DNA of 64,000 nt, taken from NCBI RefSeq assembly GCF_014932895.1, contig NZ_JACYOF010000001.1, positions 310,001 to 374,000 of the forward strand, in the 5' to 3' direction. This document shows positions 1-10,192 of the stretch, one piece after another (positions within the stretch are counted from its first letter, which is position 1; every line of letters begins with the position of its first letter). The DNA comes from Bacillus thuringiensis. GTDB taxonomy: Bacteria; Bacillota; Bacilli; Bacillales; Bacillaceae_G. A program made the position numbers and the translations under genes. Below the pieces are notes generated by a model, which made no database searches, was not told the DNA's origin, and saw only the letters and a program-made list of their open reading frames with translations.

Positions 1-14
1 GGAGATGAAAAGAG

Positions 15-37
15 AAATGGGACGTAATGTCCCATTT
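15..37 (-). terminator. hairpin downstream of mdxG
   Basis: Inverted repeat AAATGGGAC-N5-GTCCCATTT lies immediately after the mdxG stop codon. On the minus strand it is followed by CTCTTTTC, so it is a plausible intrinsic terminator for the mdxEFG operon. Confidence 0.6.
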
Positions 38-880
38 TCACCCTTTCGTACCTCCAGCTGTTAAACCGGAAACAAAATATTTTTGCAGCGATAAGAATAA
101 AATAGAAATCGGAATTGCAATTAATACTGATCCAGCTGCAAATGTTGTAAATTCATTACCAAATTTTTTCGCTACCATTTCATATAGCCCAACTGCTAAA
201 GTATAGTTTTCCGGTGTGCGTAAAATAATACTTGCTAAAATAAAATCTGTAAATGGGCCGATGAAAGTGAATAACGCTACAACCGCTATAATTGGTTTTG
301 CAAGCGGCATAATAATTTGCCAAAAAATACGGAAATGCCCCGCTCCATCCATTCTAGCTGATTCATCCAACTCTTTCGGAATCGTATCAAAATACCCTTT
401 CATAAGCCATGTATTCATCGGAATTGCTCCGCCCACATAAATTAAAATTAATGCAAGATGTGTATCAATTAATCCTGTTAACTGAGCTAATATATATAGC
501 GCGATTAATGCTGCAAAATTCGGGATCATTTGGAGAATTAAAAATGTTAATAAACCATTCTTTCTTCCAACAAAACGATATCTCGAAAATGCATAAGCAG
601 TAAAGCTAATGGCTAACACAGAAAAAATCATCGTCATTACGCTAACTTTTAACGTATTTTTATACCAAAGTAAGTAATTACTTGAATCGAGATCAAGTAG
701 CTTGCGATAATGATCTAACGTGGCATTTTTCGGAATGATACTAGAACCAGACAAACTATCTCCTGGATTAAACGATGAGCCAATTATCCATAGTAATGGA
801 TAGAAAATAATCGCACACATTATGAAGATAACTAAATAACTTAATGAAAGACGTAACATCTTTTGTCGTTTAATATTCAT
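38..880 (-). CDS. mdxG: maltodextrin ABC transporter permease, MalG/MdxG type
   Basis: This is a 280-residue inner-membrane permease of the MalG family of carbohydrate ABC importers. It has about six hydrophobic segments. The EAA-type cytoplasmic loop at about residues 172-190 (ELDESARMDGAGHFRIFW) is the site that docks on the ATPase. Its start follows the mdxF stop directly (TAAATG), so the two are translated together. With MdxF and the binding protein MdxE it would import maltose and maltodextrins, energised by an MsmX-type ATPase; a candidate lies at 7582-8682. The sugar specificity is inferred from the neighbouring alpha-glucan enzymes; linear maltodextrins are the most likely substrate. 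Confidence 0.93.
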   Translation of the reverse strand: MNIKRQKMLRLSLSYLVIFIMCAIIFYPLLWIIGSSFNPGDSLSGSSIIPKNATLDHYRKLLDLDSSNYLLWYKNTLKVSVMTMIFSVLAISFTAYAFSRYRFVGRKNGLLTFLILQMIPNFAALIALYILAQLTGLIDTHLALILIYVGGAIPMNTWLMKGYFDTIPKELDESARMDGAGHFRIFWQIIMPLAKPIIAVVALFTFIGPFTDFILASIILRTPENYTLAVGLYEMVAKKFGNEFTTFAAGSVLIAIPISILFLSLQKYFVSGLTAGGTKG

Positions 881-2182
881 TTACATCATATCCTCTTCTT
901 GGAATGATTTTGTTCTCTTAAATTGCCATAACGCAACTGTAATAACGATTAACGATAAAATCATTGTAAGAGCTGCTGCTTTGCCGTACTGAGCCGAAGT
1001 CATCGTTAACTTATAAATCCATGAAATTAAAATATCCGTTCCACCTGCATTTTGTCCAGACACAGCAGGTCCCCCGCTATTAAATAGATAAATAATACTA
1101 AAATTATTAAAGTTAAACGTATATTGCGTAATTAATATTGGCGCTGTTGCATATAAAACAAGTGGCAATGTAATTTTGCGGAACTGTTGCCAAGCAGTTG
1201 CTCCATCTACTGTAGCTGCTTCATATAATTCTCCTGGAATCGATTGCAATATACCTGTTGTCATTGCAAAGACGAACGGGAATCCGAGCCACGTTTGAAT
1301 CATAATTAAAGCAATCTTCGCCCAAAACGGATCTGTCATCCAAGCAACTTTTTCAATTCCGAATAAAGCTAATACTTGATTGTTAATCGCTCCAAATGTT
1401 TCATTAAACATACCAGCAAATACAAGAATAGATACGAATGCTGGAACAGCCCACGGTAAAATAAAGATTGTTCGAATAATCGCCTTCCCTTTAATACCAG
1501 GCTGATTTACGATAATCGCTAAAAAAATACCAAGTGAAACTTGTAACGTTGTTGCAACGAACGTCCAAATGACAGTCCAAGAAAATACACTTAAAAATGT
1601 ATCTCTCCACATTGGTAATGTGAAAATATCAATAAAGTTTTTAAAGCCCACCCAATCTACTAATTTAGCTGGAGGAGAGTGATATAAATCATAATTCGTA
1701 AATCCAATTAAAATTACAAAAATGATCGGAAATACAACAACAAATATAAGCAATAGAAAACCTGGTGAAACCATTAAATATGAAAAACCTTGATCTAATA
1801 AGTTACGATATTGCTCTTTTACAGAGTTTAATGGTGTCCCTATATCACGTTTCTTCCCATTTTGGTATGCATCATATAAGTTAAATGCATATATTCCTAG
1901 TCCGAATACTATGACGATAAGTGCCAAAATCCCTTCTACTAATAGAAAGATCGAATGGTCACGTGGAACTTCTGTACCAAGCGTTACAATTCCCCATAAT
2001 CCTATATTTAACAAATCAGCAAATGCTACAATAAATGAACCTGTTAATACTAGAAAAATAAGACCCTTTACATATTGTTTATTATATAGCTGACCAACAC
2101 CTGGAATGATCGATAACATGGTCGCTACTTTCCTATGCTTTGAACCGTTTAACTCTTTCGCTGGTTCCATAGATGTTTGCAT
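881..2182 (-). CDS. mdxF: maltodextrin ABC transporter permease, MalF/MdxF type
   Basis: This is a 433-residue MalF-family membrane permease, close in length to Bacillus MdxF. The N-terminal ~130 residues carry extra membrane segments typical of MdxF. The C-terminal ~290 residues form the BPD_transp_1 core, with an EAA loop near residue 340 (ELYEAATVDGATAWQQFRK). It lies between mdxE (77-bp gap containing a strong hairpin) and mdxG (no gap). Its partner role in maltodextrin uptake is established for the family and supported by the cyclomaltodextrinase and oligo-1,6-glucosidase genes nearby. The start used is ATG at 2182, preceded by a purine-rich GGAAGG/GGGGG stretch. Confidence 0.93.
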   Translation of the reverse strand: MQTSMEPAKELNGSKHRKVATMLSIIPGVGQLYNKQYVKGLIFLVLTGSFIVAFADLLNIGLWGIVTLGTEVPRDHSIFLLVEGILALIVIVFGLGIYAFNLYDAYQNGKKRDIGTPLNSVKEQYRNLLDQGFSYLMVSPGFLLLIFVVVFPIIFVILIGFTNYDLYHSPPAKLVDWVGFKNFIDIFTLPMWRDTFLSVFSWTVIWTFVATTLQVSLGIFLAIIVNQPGIKGKAIIRTIFILPWAVPAFVSILVFAGMFNETFGAINNQVLALFGIEKVAWMTDPFWAKIALIMIQTWLGFPFVFAMTTGILQSIPGELYEAATVDGATAWQQFRKITLPLVLYATAPILITQYTFNFNNFSIIYLFNSGGPAVSGQNAGGTDILISWIYKLTMTSAQYGKAAALTMILSLIVITVALWQFKRTKSFQEEDMM

Positions 2183-2221
2183 GTTCCTTCCCCCTTTTTT
2201 CTTCCTACTTGGAAGGGAGAG

Positions 2222-2254
2222 AATTCGTGCCTCTCATATTTAGAGGCACGAATT
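2222..2254 (-). other. intercistronic hairpin between mdxE and mdxF
   Basis: A perfect inverted repeat of 13-bp arms (AATTCGTGCCTCT / AGAGGCACGAATT) with a 7-nt loop fills the mdxE-mdxF gap. There is no U-run on the minus strand, so it looks like an mRNA-stabilising or partly attenuating hairpin that leaves more binding-protein message than permease message, rather than a full terminator. Confidence 0.7.
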
Positions 2255-2259
2255 TCACC

Positions 2260-3519
2260 TTATTTTTTCTTACTATGATTTGCCTCAATATTACCTTTAA
2301 TTTGTTTCACTGCATTATCAAGTGCTGCTTTTGGCTCTTGTTTATTTGATACAACTAATTGAAGCGCATCCCCAGCTGGTTTCCAAACTTCCTGCATTTC
2401 TGGAATATTCGGCATTGGAATTCCATTTTCCGATTGAGTCGCAACCGCTATTGCAGCCTCATTTTCTTTAATCATTGGATCTTCCATTACTGATTTTACT
2501 GGAGGAATTTCTTTCGTTTTCTCAAATCGAATTTTCGCATTTTCTTCATTTGTAACCCACTCAGTAAATTTTGTAGCTAAATCATTTTGTTTAGAGAAGC
2601 TTGTTACATGCCATCCTTTTACACCAACGAACGTTTTCATCGGTTGACCATTTGGTAATTTTGGCATTGGAGCAACACCATAATCAATTCCAGCCTTTTC
2701 CATCGCTTGGAATGCCCATGGGCCATTCATAATAGATGCTGCTTTTCCTTCATTAAATAATCCATCTGCAGCTGAACCACCAGATTCACCGATAATACCT
2801 TTCGGGAATAACTTTTCTTTGTACCATTTTTGAATATATTCAGCACCTTGTACTGCACTGCTATTATTTAGTCCAATATCATTTGCATTTGGCTTTCCGT
2901 CTTTCTCACCAAATACATAGCCGCCCATACCTGCCATAAATGCATTAGCGAAGTAGAAGTTATCTCCTAGTGCTAAAAATCCGTACTTGTCATCTTTCGT
3001 AAAGTCTTTTGAGAAGTTAAAAAGCTCATCCATCGTTTCTGGTGCTTTTGGCATTAATTTTTTATTATAAATAAAGATCGGTGTTTCAATTGCTTTTGGT
3101 AAACCGTATAGTTTTCCGTCGTATGTTTGTGCTTCTATTGATAAATCTGTAAATTTACTTTTTACCGTATCATCCACTTTCACCTCTGAAAGTAGCCCTT
3201 CTGTTACCGCATTACCAATATGATCATGTGGTAATGTTACAACATCTGGCCCTGTACCAGCTGGACCGTCGAGACGAAGTTTTTCTATTTGTTTCGTCAT
3301 CTGAACTTCTTCAACTTTTACTTTCACATTATATTTCTTTTCAAAACTTTTCACTGCCGGCTCTAGACCAACACCTTTTTTCTCATCTTCCCAAACGAGA
3401 AGATCATAATCTTTCTTCTCTTTACTTGCTTCCTTTTTCCCTGAATCTTTCGGTCCACATGCAGATAACATACCGATTGATAATGCTGAAATCGTTAAAA
3501 GTGACAATGCTTTCTTCAT
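2260..3519 (-). CDS. mdxE: maltodextrin-binding lipoprotein
   Basis: This is a 419-residue extracellular solute-binding protein (SBP family 1) anchored as a lipoprotein. The start at 3519 has AGGGAGG about 9 nt upstream. The N-terminus has a lysine, a hydrophobic stretch and the lipobox LSAC at about residues 18-21. The mature protein begins with a charged linker and carries MalE-type motifs such as NGPWAFQ. It is the capture component for MdxFG and the first gene of the operon. Two cre-like sites lie 40-110 bp upstream, so carbon-catabolite or LacI-type repression is likely. An in-frame start further upstream (3558) lacks an RBS and would put charged residues before the signal peptide. Confidence 0.94.
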   Translation of the reverse strand: MKKALSLLTISALSIGMLSACGPKDSGKKEASKEKKDYDLLVWEDEKKGVGLEPAVKSFEKKYNVKVKVEEVQMTKQIEKLRLDGPAGTGPDVVTLPHDHIGNAVTEGLLSEVKVDDTVKSKFTDLSIEAQTYDGKLYGLPKAIETPIFIYNKKLMPKAPETMDELFNFSKDFTKDDKYGFLALGDNFYFANAFMAGMGGYVFGEKDGKPNANDIGLNNSSAVQGAEYIQKWYKEKLFPKGIIGESGGSAADGLFNEGKAASIMNGPWAFQAMEKAGIDYGVAPMPKLPNGQPMKTFVGVKGWHVTSFSKQNDLATKFTEWVTNEENAKIRFEKTKEIPPVKSVMEDPMIKENEAAIAVATQSENGIPMPNIPEMQEVWKPAGDALQLVVSNKQEPKAALDNAVKQIKGNIEANHSKKK

Positions 3520-3559
3520 CCCAAAAAACCTCCCTAATTTGTCTATGTACCTCTTCAAT

Positions 3560-3573
3560 TGAAAACGTTTGCA
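3560..3573 (+). promoter_or_regulatory. cre-like operator upstream of mdxE
   Basis: TGAAAACGTTTGCA matches the CcpA cre consensus and also fits a LacI-family MalR operator. It lies about 40 bp upstream of the mdxE start codon. Confidence 0.75.
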
Positions 3574-3613
3574 TTTAATAGTTTAATAGAAGCACAAACA
3601 TTATCTCATTCTA

Positions 3614-3627
3614 TGAAAACGTTTGCG
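3614..3627 (+). promoter_or_regulatory. second cre-like operator upstream of mdxE
   Basis: TGAAAACGTTTGCG lies 54 bp from the first site, in the mdxE-nplT divergent promoter region. It could bind CcpA or a maltose-specific LacI-type repressor. Confidence 0.75.
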
Positions 3628-3765
3628 CTATTTGTCTATCATTATACATTCTTTTATTCATTTTGCAAATATTAATTTTCAAATTAATTTCATTAAACTG
3701 TTTATTTATTGACTTTATACGAAATGAATACTACTCTTATAAGAAATATTAAAGATATGAGAAAA

Positions 3766-3777
3766 GCAATCGTTTGC
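3766..3777 (+). promoter_or_regulatory. LacI-type operator upstream of nplT
   Basis: GCAATCGTTTGC is a near-palindrome with the CG centre of LacI-family operators. It lies about 65 bp before the start of the neopullulanase-type gene. It deviates from cre on one arm and so may be a MalR-type rather than a CcpA site. Confidence 0.5.
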
Positions 3778-3828
3778 AACATAATCTTTTTTATTACGTA
3801 ATGGGAACAATATGTATAGTGATATTGA

Positions 3829-5604
<1,776 letters not shown>

Positions 5605-5606
5605 TC

Positions 5607-5643
5607 AAAAAAGCCTTATGCCGAGGTGACATAAGGCTTTTTC
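5607..5643. terminator. bidirectional terminator between nplT and malL
   Basis: The arms AAGCCTTATG and CATAAGGCTT are flanked by A- and T-runs on both sides, between convergent genes. It works for nplT (+) and for malL (-). Confidence 0.9.
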
Positions 5644-7320
5644 TTATTTCAATTTAAATGCCATTGCTTCATAAGGACGTAATGTAATATTATCTATCAA
5701 TCCTCTTCCCACATCGTAATTGTGTATTAATAACTCTGATTCGCTATAAATAATGTCCTCAGGCAATTCAAATACACTTTCATCCGCAGTAAAGTTTGCA
5801 ATAACAAGAAGTTTTTCTTCCCCATATGTTCTTACGTAAGCAAAAATAGAAGGATTATTTTCTAGTATTAAATCATATGATCCATACACAACAATCTCAT
5901 TATTTTTACGTAACTCAATTAATTTTTTATAGTAATAAAAAATGGAGTTTTCATCTTTGATTGCTTGTTCCACATTAATCTCTTTGTAATTAGGGTTTAC
6001 CGCAATCCATGGCTCACCTGTTGTAAATCCAGCATGTTTCTTATCTTCCCACTGCATTGGAGTTCTAGCGTTATCTCGGCCTTTTATATAAATAGATTCC
6101 ATTACTTTTTCTTTATCTTCACCACGATCTACCACTTTTTCATTGTACATATTTAACGTTTCAATATCTCGATATTCATCAATTGATTCGAATCGAACGT
6201 TCGTCATTCCGATTTCCTCTCCTTGATAAATATATGGCGTTCCCTTCATCATATGAAGAACTGTTGCTAACATTTTTGCTGATTCAGTACGATATATTCC
6301 ATCATTACCAAAACGTGATACAACGCGAGGCTGATCATGGTTATTCCAATAAAGGCTATTCCATCCTGTATGCTCTAATGCTTTTTGCCATTTTGTTAAA
6401 TTTTGTTTTAAAGTAAGGAGTGAACATGGGATTACATCCCATTTCCCCCCTTCTCCAGAATCTAAATCCATATGTTCAAATTGGAATACCATTTGTAGTT
6501 CTTTACGGTCTTCCCCTGTATATAATTTGGCTTCTTCCGCTGTTACACCCGGCATTTCACCAACTGTCATAACATCATAGTGAGATAATACTTCTTCGTT
6601 CATTTCATGTAAATAGTTATGAATATTCGGGCCGTTCATAAAATGCTTATGACCTGAAACATATCCCTCTTCATCCGTTTCAACAGTTGGTAAACCTTCT
6701 TCTTTAGAAATAAAATTAATAACATCCATGCGGAATCCATCAATTCCTTTTTCTAGCCAAAACTTCATCATTTCATAAACATCTTGCCTTACCTTTTCAT
6801 TATCCCAATTTAAATCTGGCTGTTTTTTAGAAAACAGATGTAAATAATATTCATCTGTCATTTCATCATATTGCCATGCAGATCCACTAAAAGCAGCTCC
6901 CCAGTTGTTCGGTTCTTTCCCTTCTTTTCCAGGACGCCATATATAGTAATCTCTATATTTATTATCCTTCGCTTTACGTGATTCAATAAACCAATTATGT
7001 TCATCAGAAGTATGATTAACAACTAAGTCCATCATAAGTTTCATATTACGTTCATGCATTTCATGTAATAGCTCATCCCAATCTTCCATTGTTCCGAACT
7101 CATTCATAATTTTACAATAATCACTTATATCATAACCATTATCATCATTTGGAGATTCATATACTGGCGATAACCAAATTACATCAATCCCTAATTCTTT
7201 TAAGTAATCTAGCTTTGAAATAATTCCACGAAGATCCCCTATACCATCATCGTTACTATCCATAAAGCTACGAGGATAAATTTGATATACTACACTTTCT
7301 TTCCACCATTGCTTTTCCAT
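5644..7320 (-). CDS. malL: oligo-1,6-glucosidase (GH13, subfamily 31)
   Basis: This 558-residue cytoplasmic enzyme releases glucose from isomaltose, isomaltotriose, panose and alpha-limit dextrins. It looks almost identical to the structurally characterised B. cereus enzyme and has its catalytic residues: Asp199 (GFRMDVINF), Glu255 (VGEMPG) and Asp329 (NNHDQPR). The start MEKQWWKES at 7320 is chosen by family length and a GGGG about 7 nt upstream; in-frame sequence to 7371 lacks similarity. The gene is convergent with nplT. A cre-like site lies about 50 bp upstream. It completes the breakdown of oligosaccharides that MdxEFG imports. Confidence 0.95.
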   Translation of the reverse strand: MEKQWWKESVVYQIYPRSFMDSNDDGIGDLRGIISKLDYLKELGIDVIWLSPVYESPNDDNGYDISDYCKIMNEFGTMEDWDELLHEMHERNMKLMMDLVVNHTSDEHNWFIESRKAKDNKYRDYYIWRPGKEGKEPNNWGAAFSGSAWQYDEMTDEYYLHLFSKKQPDLNWDNEKVRQDVYEMMKFWLEKGIDGFRMDVINFISKEEGLPTVETDEEGYVSGHKHFMNGPNIHNYLHEMNEEVLSHYDVMTVGEMPGVTAEEAKLYTGEDRKELQMVFQFEHMDLDSGEGGKWDVIPCSLLTLKQNLTKWQKALEHTGWNSLYWNNHDQPRVVSRFGNDGIYRTESAKMLATVLHMMKGTPYIYQGEEIGMTNVRFESIDEYRDIETLNMYNEKVVDRGEDKEKVMESIYIKGRDNARTPMQWEDKKHAGFTTGEPWIAVNPNYKEINVEQAIKDENSIFYYYKKLIELRKNNEIVVYGSYDLILENNPSIFAYVRTYGEEKLLVIANFTADESVFELPEDIIYSESELLIHNYDVGRGLIDNITLRPYEAMAFKLK

Positions 7321-7366
7321 TATGCTACCCCATTTCATTAATAATTCGTTCTTCTCTTTTTTAAGG

Positions 7367-7380
7367 CGCAAACGTTTTCA
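7367..7380 (-). promoter_or_regulatory. cre-like operator upstream of malL
   Basis: On the minus strand this reads TGAAAACGTTTGCG, the same sequence as the site at 3614. It is about 47 bp upstream of the malL start codon. Confidence 0.75.
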
Positions 7381-7486
7381 TTAATGAATGATAACAGATT
7401 CTATCTTAATTTAAAATAGCGCTTACAATTTTTATTCTTCTTTTTCTAAGAAAACATACGAAATTTATTAATATCCTTCTAATAAA

Positions 7487-7500
7487 TGAAAACGTTTTAT
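7487..7500 (+). promoter_or_regulatory. cre-like operator in the malL-msmX divergent region
   Basis: TGAAAACGTTTTAT keeps the core AACGTTTT but has a weaker 3' arm. It lies upstream of the TATAAT box at 7532 of the ATPase gene, where it could repress or activate. Confidence 0.55.
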
Positions 7501-7545
7501 TTTTTTTATTTATTTTTTGAATCTATTAGTTTATAATGAACTCAA

Positions 7546-7559
7546 AGAAAACGTTTGCA
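7546..7559 (+). promoter_or_regulatory. cre-like operator downstream of the msmX -10 box
   Basis: AGAAAACGTTTGCA lies between a TATAAT at 7532-7537 and the RBS. This roadblock position is typical of catabolite repression. Confidence 0.7.
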
Positions 7560-7581
7560 TAAATTTCTAGGGGGAAATATC

Positions 7582-8682
7582 ATGGCAGAACTAAAATTAG
7601 AAAACATTTATAAAATATATGATAATAACGTAACAGCTGTAACAGATTTTAATTTACACATTCAAGATAAAGAGTTTATCGTATTTGTTGGTCCTTCTGG
7701 TTGTGGAAAATCTACAACATTACGCATGGTAGCTGGCCTTGAAGATATTTCAAAAGGAGAGTTCTCAATAGATGGAAAGTTAATGAACGATGTCCCTCCA
7801 AAAGATCGAGATATCGCAATGGTCTTCCAAAACTATGCTCTTTATCCACATATGAGTGTATATGATAATATGGCATTTGGATTAAAACTTCGAAAGATAC
7901 CAAAAGATGAAATCGATCGTCGTGTGAAAGATGCAGCAAAAATTTTAGGGCTTGAACAATATTTAGATAGAAAACCAAAAGCATTATCAGGTGGACAACG
8001 CCAACGTGTTGCGTTAGGTAGAGCAATCGTTCGAGACGCGAAAGTTTTCTTAATGGATGAACCTTTATCAAACTTGGATGCAAAACTACGTGTTGCAATG
8101 CGTTCAGAAATCTCCAAATTACATCACCGCCTTGGCACCACAACAATTTATGTAACACATGATCAAACAGAAGCAATGACAATGGCTTCACGTCTTGTCG
8201 TTATGAAAGACGGAAAGATCCAGCAAATCGGAACTCCAAAAGAAGTATATGAAACACCAGAAAACATTTTCGTTGGTGGATTTATCGGCTCACCAGCAAT
8301 GAATTTCTTCCGTGGTAAATTAACTGAAACCGATTTCGTTATAGATAATTCATTCAAAATAAAAGTATCTGAAGGGAAAATGAAATTATTACGAGAACAG
8401 GGCTATGTAAATAAAGAAATCGTTTTAGGCATTCGTCCTGAAGATATTCATGATGAACTACTATTTCTAGAAGCTTCGCAATCTACTACTTTCACATCAA
8501 AAATTGAAGTTGCTGAGTTATTAGGTGCTGAATCTATTTTATATATGAAACTTGGCAATCAAGATTTTGCAGCACGTGTGGATGCAAGACATACGTTTTC
8601 ACCTGGTGACCAAATTAAACTGGCATTTGATATGAATAAAGCACATTTCTTTGACAGTCAAACTGAACAACGTATTCGCTAA
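7582..8682 (+). CDS. msmX: carbohydrate ABC transporter ATPase, MsmX/MalK type
   Basis: This is a 366-residue ATPase that energises sugar ABC importers at the membrane. It has Walker A GPSGCGKST (37-45), the signature LSGGQ (135-139) and Walker B VFLMDEP with Glu160, followed by an H-loop (VTHDQ) and a C-terminal TOBE/OB domain from about residue 235. The start MAELKLEN at 7582 follows AGGGGGA; an upstream in-frame ATG at 7555 lies inside the cre site and has no RBS. In Bacillus, MsmX is shared by several importers. Here it sits beside the maltodextrin locus, so MdxFG is the obvious partner. Confidence 0.93.
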   Translation: MAELKLENIYKIYDNNVTAVTDFNLHIQDKEFIVFVGPSGCGKSTTLRMVAGLEDISKGEFSIDGKLMNDVPPKDRDIAMVFQNYALYPHMSVYDNMAFGLKLRKIPKDEIDRRVKDAAKILGLEQYLDRKPKALSGGQRQRVALGRAIVRDAKVFLMDEPLSNLDAKLRVAMRSEISKLHHRLGTTTIYVTHDQTEAMTMASRLVVMKDGKIQQIGTPKEVYETPENIFVGGFIGSPAMNFFRGKLTETDFVIDNSFKIKVSEGKMKLLREQGYVNKEIVLGIRPEDIHDELLFLEASQSTTFTSKIEVAELLGAESILYMKLGNQDFAARVDARHTFSPGDQIKLAFDMNKAHFFDSQTEQRIR

Positions 8683-8708
8683 AAATATTTTTCTTCTATA
8701 TAACATAC

Positions 8709-8745
8709 AAAAAAACCGTCCACATATATACTGAGGGCGGTTTTC
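8709..8745. terminator. terminator between msmX and the truncated SDR gene
   Basis: The stem ACCGTCC / GGGCGGT (one G-T pair) is bounded by an A-run and a T-run. It serves the convergent msmX (+) and probably the minus-strand SDR remnant. Confidence 0.75.
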
Positions 8746-8749
8746 ATTA

Positions 8750-9226
8750 TTATACTAGGGCTTCTACTGTATGAAATGATTGTCCTTTCGCGCCAATAAC
8801 ACCAAATATTGGTAAATCACTAAGCACCACTTCTTCTTGCTGTTTCATAAAAGATGACGTTAATTGTTTTATCTCTATCCAAACGTCATTAATACAAAGT
8901 ACATTGGAATCGTTCTCTTGTTGGCGAGAAAAAATAGAATCTATTTTATATAAACCAGCATTTTGAAAGAGCATATCAATGCGACTGAATGCATTCAAAG
9001 TAATACTGATAACGCGTTGCCAATCTCCTTGCTTTCCCATATCATAGGATACAAAAAGTGCCTCTCCGCCTAGATTCGTAATTTCCTCCACTGTTGCTTG
9101 TCCACTTTCTTGATCAATGTCCGTCACAATTATTTTTGCGCCTTGTTTAGCCAACAAAAGAGCTGTATTACGTCCAATACCGATGCCACCGCCAGTTACA
9201 ATGGCAACTTTTCCTGCAAGCTTCAT
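8750..9226 (-). pseudogene. truncated short-chain dehydrogenase
   Basis: The product is about 158 residues with an N-terminal Rossmann nucleotide-binding motif (TGGGIGIGRN, about residues 8-17) and an NAG motif (FQNAGLY), typical of classical SDRs. It ends about 90 residues short of the usual ~250, just before the YxxxK catalytic segment, and the middle is divergent. No continuation is seen before the terminator. It therefore cannot be a normal SDR oxidoreductase and is most likely a decayed gene. The start is the second of two close ATGs, placed about 8 nt after AAGGGG. A near-perfect cre lies about 90 bp upstream, a remnant of catabolite control or a site for another gene. Confidence 0.65.
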
Positions 9227-9314
9227 TTTCATTACCCCTTCTATAAGTCTTACCGTCATTCAGTATACTCCTTTATGAGATTAGTCTGCAAGCAAGAAAA
9301 TTTTCTGATCCATT

Positions 9315-9328
9315 TGTAAACGTTTACT
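9315..9328. promoter_or_regulatory. near-palindromic cre-like site
   Basis: TGTAAACGTTTACT has the palindromic core GTAAACGTTTAC, which fits the cre consensus. It overlaps the stop codon of the 32-residue ORF and lies upstream of the SDR remnant. Confidence 0.6.
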
Positions 9329-9422
9329 TTTTTAAACCTTCTTTTTTCTTACTATTACGCTGATCGAAAACTAGACCAATAAAAATGAGAATTCCCCAAA
9401 AAATTATGCTACCTCCTGTCAT
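9324..9422 (-). CDS. 32-residue single-span membrane peptide
   Basis: This is a short ORF with a clear layout: a Gly-rich start MTGGSII, a hydrophobic span (IFWGILIFIGLVF) and a strongly basic tail (NSKKKEGLKK). AAGGGGGAAG precedes the ATG at a suitable distance. The product would be a small positive-inside membrane peptide. I do not recognise a family. It lies upstream of the SDR remnant in the same orientation and could share its transcript. Confidence 0.55.
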   Translation of the reverse strand: MTGGSIIFWGILIFIGLVFDQRNSKKKEGLKK

Positions 9423-9562
9423 TTCAACTTCCCCCTTGTTATATAAAGATATAATTTTTTATTTATTATACCACTTTCTTAATTTTCAATCTATTTAAAT
9501 TTAAAAATGATATGACCTAACCTCACCTTAGTGTATTGCCTTCAAGATTTATTTGTGAAATA

Positions 9563-9600
9563 GGAAAGACCTTTTTATTATATGAATAAAAAGGTCTTTC
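9563..9600. terminator. bidirectional terminator downstream of the RDD gene
   Basis: The perfect stem GAAAGACCTTTTTAT / ATAAAAAGGTCTTTC with a short loop is followed on the minus strand by a weak T-rich tract. It ends the RDD gene transcript. Confidence 0.75.
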
Positions 9601-9605
9601 TTTTA

Positions 9606-10061
9606 TTATACAAGGCTCATCACTTTTGTCTTTGCAATTAAATCATGAAAACCACAATTATCTTTGCGGAACAACATCATATATACGTTACATATTAACG
9701 GAATTCCAAGTAGCAATATGTTTGGTAATAACAATACAATAAATCTTATGCTTAATGTTTGTATTGTTAACTTTTCACTCTTCAATGAAATTAATTTTGT
9801 TCTCGTTACTTTTTTACCAAGTGTAGCACCGTTCCAAATAAAAGGTAACAAAATAAAATATAGAGCCATTAATATAAAAGCTACCGTGAGATCATATCTA
9901 TAGTCACCAAAACTTATATTAAAACGATTCAAAATAGCACTATAGTTTCCGGTCATAATAGCTACTACTGCACCATACATAACCGAGATTAAAAACATGT
10001 CAATTAGGGAAGCACCTATGCGATTCATTACAAGCGCTGGACGATGCATCTTTAACTTCAT
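9606..10061 (-). CDS. RDD family membrane protein
   Basis: This is a 151-residue integral membrane protein with the RDD-family pattern: an N-terminal Arg in MNRIGASLID (about 12-21), two to four hydrophobic spans, and GKKVTRTKLI after the second span. The pattern Arg, Asp, then charged residues in the spans defines PF06271, whose function is mostly unknown; some members are linked to ion or proton exchange. The ATG at 10061 follows AAGGAG. It is divergent from the lipoprotein gene at 10193. No function can be assigned from context. Confidence 0.8.
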   Translation of the reverse strand: MKLKMHRPALVMNRIGASLIDMFLISVMYGAVVAIMTGNYSAILNRFNISFGDYRYDLTVAFILMALYFILLPFIWNGATLGKKVTRTKLISLKSEKLTIQTLSIRFIVLLLPNILLLGIPLICNVYMMLFRKDNCGFHDLIAKTKVMSLV

Positions 10062-10192
10062 TTTATGTCGACTCCTTCATATCCTTCTTTACCCGTTTCA
10101 TCGTACCACTTCTAAAAAACATTGTAAACTAGCGTTTCTCTTACTTTTCTTGTACAATGTGTTACAACAGCATTGTAAAGGAGGTTCCCATA

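Noticed and set aside
7712-8191. Minus-strand ORF of 159 codons inside msmX
   Set aside because: Antisense shadow of the ATPase; translation is Leu/His-rich without family features.
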